Translations under genes and position numbers: made by a program
Part shown: positions 24,036 through 33,675 of the stretch, piece after piece
How positions within the stretch are numbered: position 1 is the stretch's first letter
How the letters are laid out: every line of letters begins with the position of its first letter
Notes under the pieces: generated by a model
Told to the model about the DNA's origin: nothing
The model's database searches: none
What the model saw: the letters and a program-made list of their open reading frames with translations, nothing else
DNA from: Linepithema humile
Taxonomy: Eukaryota; Arthropoda; Insecta; Hymenoptera; Formicidae
Reading direction: 5' to 3'
NCBI RefSeq assembly: GCF_040581485.1
Contig: NC_090128.1
Coordinates: forward strand, 15,863,431 to 15,927,430
Length of the DNA stretch: 64,000 nt

Positions 24036-24205
24036 AGAGCGCCTGTTTAAATTGCGTCATCATGTTTGGAGGAGAGGGGGTAAATTCGGAGTGGTGGGGA
24101 TATCATATTACAATAATTCTCGGAAGAGAAAAAATAAGGATTGTTTATACAAATTGTAGGCAGCGCCATGTTGTCAGAATGCATCATTGTTATGCTTATA
24201 GTTAG
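24036..24205 (+). repeat. Diverged internal copy of the Polinton inverted repeat
   Basis: Shares in order GCGCATCAAAGT.GAGCGCC, GTTTGGAGGAGAGGGGGTAA, GGAGTGGTGGGG.TATCA, AATAATTC.CGGAAGAG, AAGGATTGTT.ATACAAA and GCGCCATGTTGTC with the left repeat. It stands directly upstream of the polymerase promoter. Confidence 0.75.
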
Positions 24206-24222
24206 TGCCGTGTGCAACAAAC

Positions 24223-24241
24223 GGGTATATAAAGCGAGTGA
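24223..24241 (+). promoter_or_regulatory. TATA promoter of the polymerase gene
   Basis: GGGTATATAAAGCGAGTGA, about 40 bp before the ATG at 24273. Confidence 0.8.
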
Positions 24242-24272
24242 GAAAAAAAACGACTAATCACAGTTGTTCAAA

Positions 24273-27200
24273 ATGAAGAAGGAGCGCGATCTTACCGTAC
24301 GAGCAGCGAATATTAAAACGACGGGAGAGTTCCTTCCATGGGACTACGAGTGCAACGAGTACCTCGATTCTCTCAAGGAACAATGTCGCAAGAGGCAACG
24401 CACCGGAGTAGTCAACTCTCTGGTGGCGCAAATTGCGCGTCTGGAGGGTGTGAGGGACGCCCTGCACGAGCGTTTCGTGCCCGTCGGTGCCGGATACGGT
24501 GGATACGAGAAAAAGGGCTACACGTGGAAGGAGATCGAGACGGCGTTTAGGAACCGTGTGCTGACGGGTGTGGTTGTCAATCAAAACTATATAGATCCAC
24601 ACGAGTTTTTGAAAAACGTGAGAAATATGGTTATCGAGCGGATCCAGGGCGTCATGGTGGAACACAACAGCGTCAAGATTAACACCGCGTTCAACGGGGA
24701 ATTTGTCGCGGGCGACAAGACTGCCGTGAAGACCATCGCCACCAAAAATTGCGAGTTGTTTCCCACATCCGATCAACGAGTGGTACACGCGGCACGTGGA
24801 GGATGATATTCTGGCGGCTCTGGAGGAATTTCAGGAACGCGATAGCGGATGGGCGTTGTCGCGTATCCTGAATCTCACCGTCAATGTGAACAAGTTCAAT
24901 CCTCTGCACGCGGGATGCCACATCGAGTTATCGCGGAAAATTATGCTAAAAAGAGCGGTGGTCAACGTGCAATCGACGGACAATGCGTGTTTCGCGTGGG
25001 CAGTCGTCGCCGCTCTATATCCAGCGGAAAAACATCCGGAAAGAACGATAGAATACCCACATTACTCGACGGTGCTGAATCTGTGCGACATCGAGTTCCC
25101 CGTGACGCTGTCACAAATATCAAAGTTCGAGAAACTAAACGCCATCTCCGTCAACGTCTTTACCACCCAAGACTCCAAAATCGTCCCTCTGCGGCTCGCC
25201 GACGACAAAAAGGAGAAGCACGTCAACCTGCTATACGTGCGTAAAAACAACGATGCACACTTTGCGTGCATAAAGAACCTGCCGCGGTTGGTGAGCTCAC
25301 AACTGAGCATGCACAAATGTAAAAAGTACATTTGCGATCGGTAAGTAAAAAAAAAAAAGATGCGTATAAAATAAATCAATATTTTTTATTCATAGTTTTA
25401 ATCAAATAAATTATTACAGGTGTCTACACTACTTTTATACACGGGAGAAGTTGTCAGTCCACAGCGTCGACTGCGGGAAAATGAACGACTGCGCCGTCGT
25501 TCTCCCCAGCGAGGACGACAAGTGGCTGACGTTCCGGAATTACAATCGGAAGGAGCGGGTTCCGTTTGTAGTGTACGCCGATCTCGAATGTACGCTCGAG
25601 AAAAAGGAGGATCAGGAGGGTACTACTTACGCCTACCAACATCACAGAGCCTTTAGCGTAGGATATTATGTAAGTTGCGCTTACGATAATTCGCTCTCTA
25701 GTTATAAGTCATATCGCGGTGAGGATTGCACAGCGTGGTTCGTCAACGAACTGCACGATTTGACGCACCGCGTGAAAGCGATCCGCACCACCGTCGTCCC
25801 CATGGCGGATCTTACGCGGGAGGAATCGGAGGAATTCCGTAGCGCCGTAACGTGTCACGTGTGCGAGAAACCCTTAACAGCGGACGACACGCGGGTGCGC
25901 GATCATTGTCATCTGACCGGGCGTTACCGCGGTGCCGCGCACTCGTCGTGCAATCTAAATTACATAGACTCCGACGTTATCCCGGTGATATTTCACAATT
26001 TATCCGGTTACGACGCGCATTTCATTATTAAAGACGTTGCCAATGCTTTCGAAGGCAACGTCGAATTGTTACCGCTGACGAAAGAGCGTTACATTTCATT
26101 TACAAAAAATGTTAAAGATACCATGGATCAAAAATCAAAATTGTGTATAAAATTACGGTTTATTGATTCGTTTAAATTTCTCAGTACGAGCCTCGATAAA
26201 TTGGCATCTTATTTAACTGTGGATGAATTAAAAATTTCACGATCGGAATTCAAACATTTATCCGCGGAAAATTTCAATCTGCTTACTCGGAAAGGCGTGT
26301 TTCCCTACGAGTACGTCGACAGCGTCGACAAGCTCCGGGACACAAGCCTGCCATCGCGCGAATCGTTTTACAGCTCGCTCACCGGAGAAACGGTATCCGA
26401 GAGCGATTACGCGCACGCGACAAACGTCTGGCAAACTTTTTCGATCAAAGATCTAGGCCAATACAGCGATTTGTATTTGAAAACAGACGTTCTTTTGTAG
26501 GCGGATATTTTCGAAAATTTTCGAAACATGTCTATAAAGAGTTACGGTTTAGATCCCGCTCATTATTACACTCTACCGGGATACACGTGGGACGCTATGT
26601 TGAAGTACACGCGTGTAAAATTCGAGTTGCTCACGGACATCGATATGGTACTGTTTGTCGAGCGCGGTATACGCGGTGGTCTCAGCCAATGCTCCAACCG
26701 ATACGCCGCCGCCAACAACAAATACATGCCATCCTACGACCCATCGGAACCGTCATCGTACCTAATGTACTATGATGTAAACAATTTGTACGGGTGGGCG
26801 ATGTGTCAACCGTTGCCCTACGCCAAATTTCGATGGGTCGATGATGTCGCGAGCTTTGACGTAATGTCCGTTGCATCCGATTCGGCTACCGGTTACGTGC
26901 TGGAAGTCGATCTCGAGTATCCAGTGAATCTTCACGACGCGCACGCCGACCTGCCGTTCTGCCCGACGTGCGATAAGCCGCCTGGCAAGCGGGAGCTCAA
27001 GTTACTCGCAACGCTGTACGATAAGCAGCGTTATGTCATCCACTATCGTAATCTGCAACAATGCGTGCGACATGGTCTGCGAATTGCAAAGATTCACCGC
27101 GTACTGCAATTCGCGCAATCTCCGTGGCTCCGCGGATACATAGAACTGAATACACAGTTTCGGACACGGGCGAAAAATGATTTCGAAAAAAATTTGTACA

Positions 27201-27988
27201 AATTGATGAACAACGCCGTTTTCGGCAAAACCATGGAGAATGTGCGAAATCACACGGATGTCCGGCTCGTTACACAGTGGGATGGTCGGTACGGAGCGGA
27301 GGCTATGATCGCGAAACCGAATTTCCACAGCCGAAGCGTGTTCTCGGAGGATCTGATCGCCGTAGAGTTGCGAAAACTCGAAGTGAAATTCGACAAGCCG
27401 ATCTACGTGGGTATGTGCATCCTCGACATATCCAAGACCTGCTTGTACGAGTTTCACTACGAGTACATGGCGCCTCTCTACCGCGACAATTGCAAAATTA
27501 TGTACACCGATACCGACAGTCTGATATACTTTCTGCACTGCGAGGACGCGTATCGGGATATGAAACGTGATATATCCAAATTCGACACGAGCGACTACTC
27601 CGAGGACAACGCTTACGGTATGCCGCGCGCCAACAAGAAAGTACCCGGTCTGATGAAAGACGAGAATAACGGCGCGATCATGACGGAATTTGTCGGACTG
27701 AGAGCGAAGATGTACGCGTTGAGAGTCACCGGCCAAAAAGACACCAAAAAGATTAAAGGTGTAAAAAAGAGTGTAGTCGCTAGAACGATAACGTTCGACG
27801 ACTACACTCGGTGCCTCAACGCCGAAATCGAGCTGACGCGGCGTCAATCGTGCATCCGCTCAAAGATGCACGAGGTGTACACCGTGTCGGAGTCGAAGTT
27901 CGCGCTCAGTCCGTACGACGATAAGCGGCACGTCGTATCCGGTTCCACCGACACTCTACCATGGGGACATCGCGAGATACATTTGTAA
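24273..27988 (+). pseudogene. polB: Protein-primed DNA polymerase B of the Polinton, two lesions
   Basis: Family-B, protein-primed polymerase that would copy the element from its ends. The N-terminal region (24273-24775) shifts frame by one base near 24777, just after CELFPTSDQ. The second part runs to 25340, followed by a 79-bp intron (25341-25419). Exonuclease motifs: VYADLECT (about 25574), HNLSGYDAHF (about 25992), YLKTDVLL (about 26477). A TAG at 26498-26500 interrupts the frame right after this third motif, where the family has Leu. Polymerase motifs are intact: YYDVNNLYGWAM (about 26768), the Kx3NxxYG-like palm region, YTDTDSLIY (about 27503), KKIKGVKKSVV (about 27747). The stop codon is at 27986-27988. 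Convergent with the integrase gene. Confidence 0.85.
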
Positions 27989-28158
27989 ATAATGCTTAGT
28001 AATATACATAGTGTTTAATTTATATAGTTTAATATTTTATGTATTATTAGTTTTTTTTTAAATGTATATATTGTAACATATTGTAGTAGTAATAAAGAAC
28101 ACCATTGTATATATGTATAATAGTTTATTATAATACAATGTATAATATACACAGTTTA
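27989..28158. other. Convergent intergenic region, polymerase/integrase
   Basis: 170 bp, AT-rich; includes AATAAA-type signals (28090) that could serve transcripts from the left. Confidence 0.5.
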
Positions 28159-29077
28159 TTACAATACATCGTCTTTATTTATCCAAGAGTTGTGCGAATT
28201 GTCGAATCCCAACCACTTTACAAACACCTTGTCGTCCTTTCGACGCAACACCTTCTCCACGAGATAAACGTCGGGTTGAGCGGTCTTGAGCAATTCGTGC
28301 TCGTAAAAGCCTCCCGCGACCGGATCTCCGCGGTAATCTTTAATCAGATACGTCACAGGATTGGTACGTTGCACCGCAGCGATCTTAAACACCTCCGTCG
28401 ACCAATTCGGCGTGTATCCTTTCTCGAATACAGTTTTGAATTTGCTCACGCTCACCGGATCACCCACCCTGAATTTCGCCGGCGCGGCAATTTTTATTCT
28501 ACTGTACACGGTGCTCAAGAGTCCCTTTGCGATCTCGGGAGTGACATCGATCGGGCGCATACCGATCGTACGATGTTTACGACCGTTGTATTCCGAGACC
28601 AATCGCGGTAAATCGTCGATCCACTTGTACGATCCCGCAAGCGTGAAAAACTTCCACATTTCGTTCTTCAACGTGCGATTCAATCGTTCCACCACCGAAG
28701 CCTTCATGACCGAGTATGTCGAATAATGATTGATGCCGTGTTTCTTGACAAGATTTTGGAAATCTCTGTTGTAAAATTCTTTTCCGGTCGGTCTGCAAAT
28801 TTTTCGGAATTCTCTCCCCAAATATCGCAGAAAATGCTTTGGACGTTTCGATTCCACCTTTGGTCTTTAAGGGCACGGCCCACGCGTACTTGCTCAACAC
28901 ATCGATAACGGTTAGAATATAGTTGTAACCGCCGTTGGATCGCAAGTACGGTCTCATCTCGACAATGTCAGCCTGCCACAAATCATCGTATCCTTTCACG
29001 ACGACTGGCCGACGCGTAAAGTTTCTTCTCGCCGGTGCGTGGAGCTCGTCCACGAGCGATCTCCTCTCCAGGCTCAT
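28159..29077 (-). pseudogene. int: Polinton integrase with C-terminal chromodomain, frameshifted
   Basis: Retroviral-type integrase that inserts the element and makes the 6-bp duplication. The start MSLERRSLVDELHAPARRNF is a typical one. First catalytic Asp in LWQADIVEMRP, second in NLQTDR, Glu in VVERLNRTLKNE. Two bases are missing at about 28785-28790, immediately after QTDR, so frame 29077-28790 ends in the active site and the remainder continues from 28857 in another register. The tail DVYLVEKVLRRKDDKVFVKW is a chromodomain, which in relatives may bias target choice toward modified histones. The ATG overlaps the stop of the coiled-coil gene upstream (ATGA). Confidence 0.85.
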
Positions 29078-29628
29078 TGCGATTCGTTTTGCTTCTTCTT
29101 CATCGCCTCATCGTAGTATTTGATGAAATTTTTTCTCACAGTTCTACGAAGATTGTGAATCTCTCGCTCGACAAGACTCTTCGTCTCTCGCTCGCGATCG
29201 ACGAGTTTTCCATCGAGTAGCGCCACACTCTCGTCGAGGAGACCTCTCAGATCGTGAATCTGACGTTCCAACGTCACGTATCTGGTCTCGATGTAATCGT
29301 CGTGGTCTCTCTTCCAGGTCCGCTCGGTATTCTCCGAATCTTCGAGTCGTGAAAGTACTTCTCGCTTAAAATTTTCATAGAGCATACGATCTCGATTCGC
29401 ACGATCGCTCATAAGCTGGAAGTGATGATCCAGATGCAGCTTGTTGACGGCGTCGGTGTCCGCTTCAGGGTCGGCGAGATGTCTGATTACGCGTGACTTG
29501 GCGTTGAAAACCCCACCATCCTTGCAGAGACAATTCTCGCGTACGTAATTCTTCGAGACTCCACCGCTCTGTCTCGTCACCCTGGCGCTTCCTCCTCCTA
29601 GCTGTAGTCCGAATTTGTTGATAGACAT
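29074..29628 (-). CDS. Polinton coiled-coil protein
   Basis: 184 residues, starting MSINKFGLQLGGGSARVTRQ, a start seen in Polinton proteins of several animals. From about residue 80 it is a long charged helix with heptad spacing (VTLERQIHDLRGLLDESVAL...), likely a coiled coil. Four-base ATGA overlap with the integrase gene suggests coupled translation or simple compactness. Function unknown; a virion or fibre-like role is possible but unproven. Confidence 0.75.
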   Translation of the reverse strand: MSINKFGLQLGGGSARVTRQSGGVSKNYVRENCLCKDGGVFNAKSRVIRHLADPEADTDAVNKLHLDHHFQLMSDRANRDRMLYENFKREVLSRLEDSENTERTWKRDHDDYIETRYVTLERQIHDLRGLLDESVALLDGKLVDRERETKSLVEREIHNLRRTVRKNFIKYYDEAMKKKQNESQ

Positions 29629-29677
29629 TCCCGTAGCATCGCACGAGCAATACTGGCTACAGCGATGACAACGACGA

Positions 29678-30750
29678 TCAATTTATAATCAGACCGGCTT
29701 CGCGCAGTTCCTCGATAATCGAGAGAAACTCGTTGTCGTGCGCGTTGTTTGCCGCCTGACGGGAGGCGTCCAGCAATCGAAGGCGATCCACCAATTCGTT
29801 CGGATCATCCCAGTGCACGTAATCGACCGCGTTGTCGGTCACAGTCATGGTCTGTGATACGTTACACTTGGGTAACGTGCGACCCGCACCTCTCTTGTCG
29901 AGATGTGCGACACCTCCACCTTTCTTAGATATCAGAGGTGTGATGATATGTTTGTATTTGTATCCTTTGTTTCCCAAAACAGGTAAATGCGCGTTATGAC
30001 CGCGTCTGTGAGCGTTAGTAGCTAGTAGTATGCTCTTGTACTTTTGTTTGTCAGCCTCCGTACACAGCGTATCGTCGGGAAGTCTTTTGAATATTAATTC
30101 AAACAGGCCGGGCGTGCCAGCGTATTTCACACCGTCCACGATCAAATTGTCATCTCGATCGATGTCGAAGGTCTTGTCCCCGAGAAACGTTCCCGCATCG
30201 TTGAAGTATACGCCGTACACGTTGTCGATCCCTCTCTTCTTGTCACCGCTCAAGAGCTCCCCGATGTACTCTTGGCCCAGCGGGCCCATTTGACCGTACA
30301 GCGCTTCCCGACCATCGGACGTTTGCATCGTCTGTCTCACGGATGTCGCGAAAAACGGGTCCGTGGTTTCGAACACGTTTTCGATCGGTAAATTTATCGG
30401 CGATTCAAACGCCAATTTTTGCGGCTGGAACGGCGTCGAAGCTTGTATCGGTGTCGTCAACGGGGTACGCTTGATTTTCTTCTTCCTCTTCTCGAAGCTC
30501 GACCGCTTTCGTTTGATATCCGGCTCGTTTGTAATCTCGAGATCGTCAACCGAATCATCGTCACTCTTGATGTTCTCGACGATTCGTTTCAACGACTCTA
30601 CGATCGGTTTCAACCGTTTCTCCAGTTGCGCCTCTTGCTCCACTTTACCCGTCTTCAACGTCCGGTGCTTTTGCGAATCGACTCGCTCGTACGAGCGATT
30701 TCCTTCACGATCTTCTCCCTCTCATCGATATCTTTCGTGTCGAGCGTCAT
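29678..30750 (-). CDS. DUF8207-type Polinton protein, N-terminal frameshift
   Basis: The main frame (30658-29678, 326 residues) carries a charged N-terminus, a nuclear-localisation-like basic stretch (KRKRSSFEKRKKKIKR) and a C-terminal domain with YGVYFNDAGTFLGDK and LPVLGNKGYKYKHIITPL, which I recognise as the DUF8207 type of insect Polintons. A better start, ATG at 30750 (MTLDTKDIDEREK), lies in another register: one base is missing in an A-run near 30676. Function unknown; it sits between the ATPase and coiled-coil genes in the minus-strand block. Confidence 0.7.
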
Positions 30751-30770
30751 CGTCAACGTCTCGAGAACGA

Positions 30771-31473
30771 CTAACCATTCCGCGGTACCGCAAACTCGTT
30801 AAAACCACGTCTGTAACGTCCATCGTTAATCGCACTATCCTTGTCTATCACTAAAAAACCGTACTTGTGTCGCCAACATTGCGTGACACAATGTACCGAA
30901 ATCTTCGTACGTCATGTCCGTATTCACATGATCGTTGTAGACGTGCTTAAGGTTTGTTCCATCCTGCTTGAATATTACGAGTAAATTCGCGTTGTCGCGC
31001 ACGAGATGTTTAGGTATTTTCGCGTACGTTTGGCACAGATAGAAACAATCGACCTTCGAATGTCGACCCATAGCAAAGTACTCGCGTATCGCATTCTGCT
31101 CGTCGCACGCTATATCGTCGAAGACGAATACGGAATTCGGTAACGCCTCGCTGTGCGGTACAATTGTATCGTTGTCCGAGAACGTAAAGTAGCCGATTTC
31201 ATCGATCGATCCGAGCAATCTTTCGAGATACCGATACTTTGGTTGATTCAACGATTTCGAGTACACATACACGTTTTCGAAACGTACACCGTTCGGACTT
31301 TCCAGCAGACTGATCATCACATTGGTTTTACCGCAATTCGAGGGACCGCAAATGATACCGCGTATCGTGTTTGGCAGCATTTTATCGTGTCTGCACGCCT
31401 TTTCACAAACCCCTTGCGTCTTATCATCCATGTTTTTCACACGGATCGTGTACGGTTGTTGTACAAATTTCAT
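30771..31473 (-). CDS. Packaging ATPase of the Polinton, late frameshift
   Basis: HerA/FtsK-like ATPase thought to pump DNA into capsids. Walker A is GPSNCGKT, Walker B VFVFDDIACD; a downstream Gln-containing FYLCQTYAKIP motif fits sensor or motif III. The frame from 31473 runs to a stop at 30835, but the family C-terminus (KYGFLVIDKD ... RGFNEF) is encoded in another register down to 30771. A one-base gain, or two-base loss, lies near 30878-30881. Catalytic motifs are untouched, so partial function is conceivable. The ATG overlaps the stop of the small spliced gene upstream. Confidence 0.85.
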
Positions 31474-31701
31474 TTTTTACCAGACTCTTTCTCATCCTTG
31501 TTATTACGCGACGAGTGCGCGGTATCGGATGTCGGAAAGAGCGGTGCTCGGATATTCGTCGCTAGATCTAAAATATCTTTATTTCCATACATGATTCGGA
31601 CATTATCCTGAAAAAAAAATATTGTTTCAAACACACGATTAGCGATGCACGTTTGCGATATTCACCTCCTTCCGTTCCTTCTTATTATCCCGATTATTCA
31701 T
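31470..31701 (-). CDS. Small spliced Polinton gene, 57 residues
   Basis: Exon 1 31701-31666 (12 codons, Lys/Arg/Glu-rich) and exon 2 31607-31470 join in phase 0 across a 58-bp intron (GTGAAT...TTTTTTTTTCAG). The product ends at a TGA overlapping the ATPase ATG (ATGA). Contains DILDLATNIRAPLFP and a Ser/Lys-rich tail. No domain recognised. The gene heads the minus-strand block and is divergent from the PLA2-protease gene. Confidence 0.5.
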
Positions 31702-31839
31702 TGTACTTTGTCGTCCGACAAACTTTGATATTCCACTAGTTAGCGATCGATACGCGCCTCCTATTTATAGGTGATCGCTGTCGAAACACACCTCAGTTGG
31801 AAATGTGATTTACACGCGAAGTGTTAGAATTCGCGTTCT
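31702..31839. promoter_or_regulatory. Divergent promoter between the minus-strand block and the virion genes
   Basis: 138 bp. A TATA-like CTATTTATAGG (about 31762) followed by a CTCAGTTGG initiator-like sequence faces the plus-strand genes. It differs from the GGGTATATAA promoters of the terminal genes. Confidence 0.5.
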
Positions 31840-32913
31840 ATGAAACGATACAAGGGTGCCGGTTTACTGAACAGTGTGATAAATCGACTACCGTTGGAGC
31901 TGCATATACCCGGCTACCAATTTTGCGGGCCGGGGACTCGTCTGCGGAAACGACTCGCGCGAGGGGATCGAGGTATCAATCCGTTGGACGCGGCGTGTCG
32001 CGATCACGACGTCGCGTACTCGCAAAACCGCGAATCAGCGGACCGCCACGCGGCCGATCGCGTTCTCGCCGATAAAGCGCGGGAGCGGATCACCGCTGCG
32101 AACGCGACTCTCGGTGAGAGGGCCGCCGCTACCGCCGTATGGGCTGCTATGAAAGCAAAGACGAAATTGGGGATGGGTATGACAAAGGGAAAGAAGAAGA
32201 AGATCAAGAAGAGGAGAACGCTTCCGACGGCGAAACGCGGTGGTATGTTACCGTTGTTACCGCTCTTGGGAGTCATCGGTTCGCTTGCCGGTGGAGCAGC
32301 GAGTGTTGCAAAGGCGGTGAACGACTCCAAGGCCGCGCGACGACAACTCGAAGAGATGAAACGTCACAATAAAGCTATGGAAGGACGGGGGATTTATCTC
32401 GCTCCGTACAAGCGGGGCAAAGGATTGAAGAAGAAGAAGAAGAAAAAAAAAAAAAACGTCGAAAAAACGATAGAGATGCCCGCGGGTGCCACCACCAATC
32501 TACAGTTGTCACGAATAGCGAAGCGTATGCGAATACCGTATTTCCGAGGTGTCTACATGCGTAACGCTTTACCCGACGAGATACACCGAAACGAGAGCGG
32601 TATCGTGAATTTGGACGATGTCGACGGGCCGGGCACGCATTGGGTGGCGTACGCCAAGAGAGGCGATCGCGCCGTATACTTTGACAGCTTTGGCAATTTG
32701 CAACCGCCGAAGGAGCTTACACGCTACCTCGGAGACACCGATACAACGATAACGTACAATCGCACGGTCTACCAGACGTACGATCAAACGATCTGCGGAC
32801 AATTGTGTCTCCTGTTCCTCCAGAAAATAGATATAAAAATCGATCCACCATCGATCGACATCAGTCGTCGATGGAATCTCGGCAATGTCGCTGACGCTCA
32901 CTCTAAGCGGTAA
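31840..32913 (+). CDS. Phospholipase A2-like domain fused to adenovirus-type protease
   Basis: 357 residues, intact. N-terminal part: a parvovirus-VP1u-like PLA2, calcium loop YQFCGPGT and catalytic DAACRDHDVAYS (HD pair about residues 54-55); such domains act on membranes during entry. Then an Ala/Gly-rich hydrophobic stretch (LPLLPLLGVIGSLAGG), poly-Lys (about 32430-32460), and a C-terminal cysteine protease of the Polinton/adenovirus C5 type: His in GTHWVAYA, Asp in VYFDSFGN, Gln and Cys in TICGQLCLLFL. The protease would mature virion proteins. PLA2-protease fusion appears usual for insect Polintons (from memory). The 3' end overlaps the next gene by 29 bp. Confidence 0.85.
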   Translation: MKRYKGAGLLNSVINRLPLELHIPGYQFCGPGTRLRKRLARGDRGINPLDAACRDHDVAYSQNRESADRHAADRVLADKARERITAANATLGERAAATAVWAAMKAKTKLGMGMTKGKKKKIKKRRTLPTAKRGGMLPLLPLLGVIGSLAGGAASVAKAVNDSKAARRQLEEMKRHNKAMEGRGIYLAPYKRGKGLKKKKKKKKKNVEKTIEMPAGATTNLQLSRIAKRMRIPYFRGVYMRNALPDEIHRNESGIVNLDDVDGPGTHWVAYAKRGDRAVYFDSFGNLQPPKELTRYLGDTDTTITYNRTVYQTYDQTICGQLCLLFLQKIDIKIDPPSIDISRRWNLGNVADAHSKR

Positions 32914-33613
32914 AAGCAGCGTTCTCACGGTGGATTATTTTCCACCGATAGACTTGAGCGATGGGGACTACGAGCTCGGCCTAACCACGATGGAGACCTA
33001 CAACACGATTCCGAACGTGACGGTAGCGAATGATAAATTTTATTTCGACGACAATGACGAAGAAATTACAATTCCCGAAGGATCGTACGAATTGGACGCC
33101 ATTGCTTCTTATCTGAAACGCGCGATACTGCAAAAACGAGGAAAAGGCGAAGAGCAGGATTATCCATTGTTACTTCGTCCCAACGTTAATACCATGAGGA
33201 GTGAAATCATGTGCGCTTTTCAGATAAATTTCGCCAAACCGAATACCATCGGACCATTGTTGGGATTTTCGACGGGTCGTATACTGGAACCGAGAAAGTG
33301 GTACGAATCAGACTCCTCGGTAAACATCATCAACGTAAACATTATTCGAGTGGAATGCAGCATTACCGCGGGTGCGTACGCCAACGACAAGTCGGTGCAC
33401 ACGATACACGAATTTTCACCGAACGTGCCTCCGGGATATAAAGTCTCGGAAACACCGGCGCAAATCATTTACCTTCCGGTCATCGCGAGGAGTGTTACCG
33501 ATATCACCTTGCGTGTGGTGGATCAAGACGGACGATTGATCGACTTTCGCGGAGAGGAGATTACCATCAGACTGCACTTGCGGCGACGCGGTGCGAGGAA
33601 ATGCTCGTGTTGA
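32885..33613 (+). CDS. Penton-like minor capsid protein
   Basis: 242 residues, intact, beginning MSLTLTLSGKSSVLTVDYFP with the LSDGDYELGL... start typical of the Polinton single-jelly-roll (penton/minor capsid) protein. Beta-rich, with LLGFSTGRI and FRGEEITIRLHL near the end; Cys/Arg-rich tail. It would form the vertices of the capsid. Overlaps the PLA2-protease gene and is separated from the major capsid gene by the inserted pogo-like transposon. Confidence 0.8.
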   Translation: MSLTLTLSGKSSVLTVDYFPPIDLSDGDYELGLTTMETYNTIPNVTVANDKFYFDDNDEEITIPEGSYELDAIASYLKRAILQKRGKGEEQDYPLLLRPNVNTMRSEIMCAFQINFAKPNTIGPLLGFSTGRILEPRKWYESDSSVNIINVNIIRVECSITAGAYANDKSVHTIHEFSPNVPPGYKVSETPAQIIYLPVIARSVTDITLRVVDQDGRLIDFRGEEITIRLHLRRRGARKCSC

Positions 33614-33675
33614 ACGAACAGCGAGTGATTGAGAGAGCAACGAAAATTGTGAAAAAATCGCCATTCAAGAGGCTC

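Noticed and set aside
27002..27847. 281-residue minus-strand frame
   Set aside because: Antisense to the polymerase; no domain and follows codon bias of the real gene.
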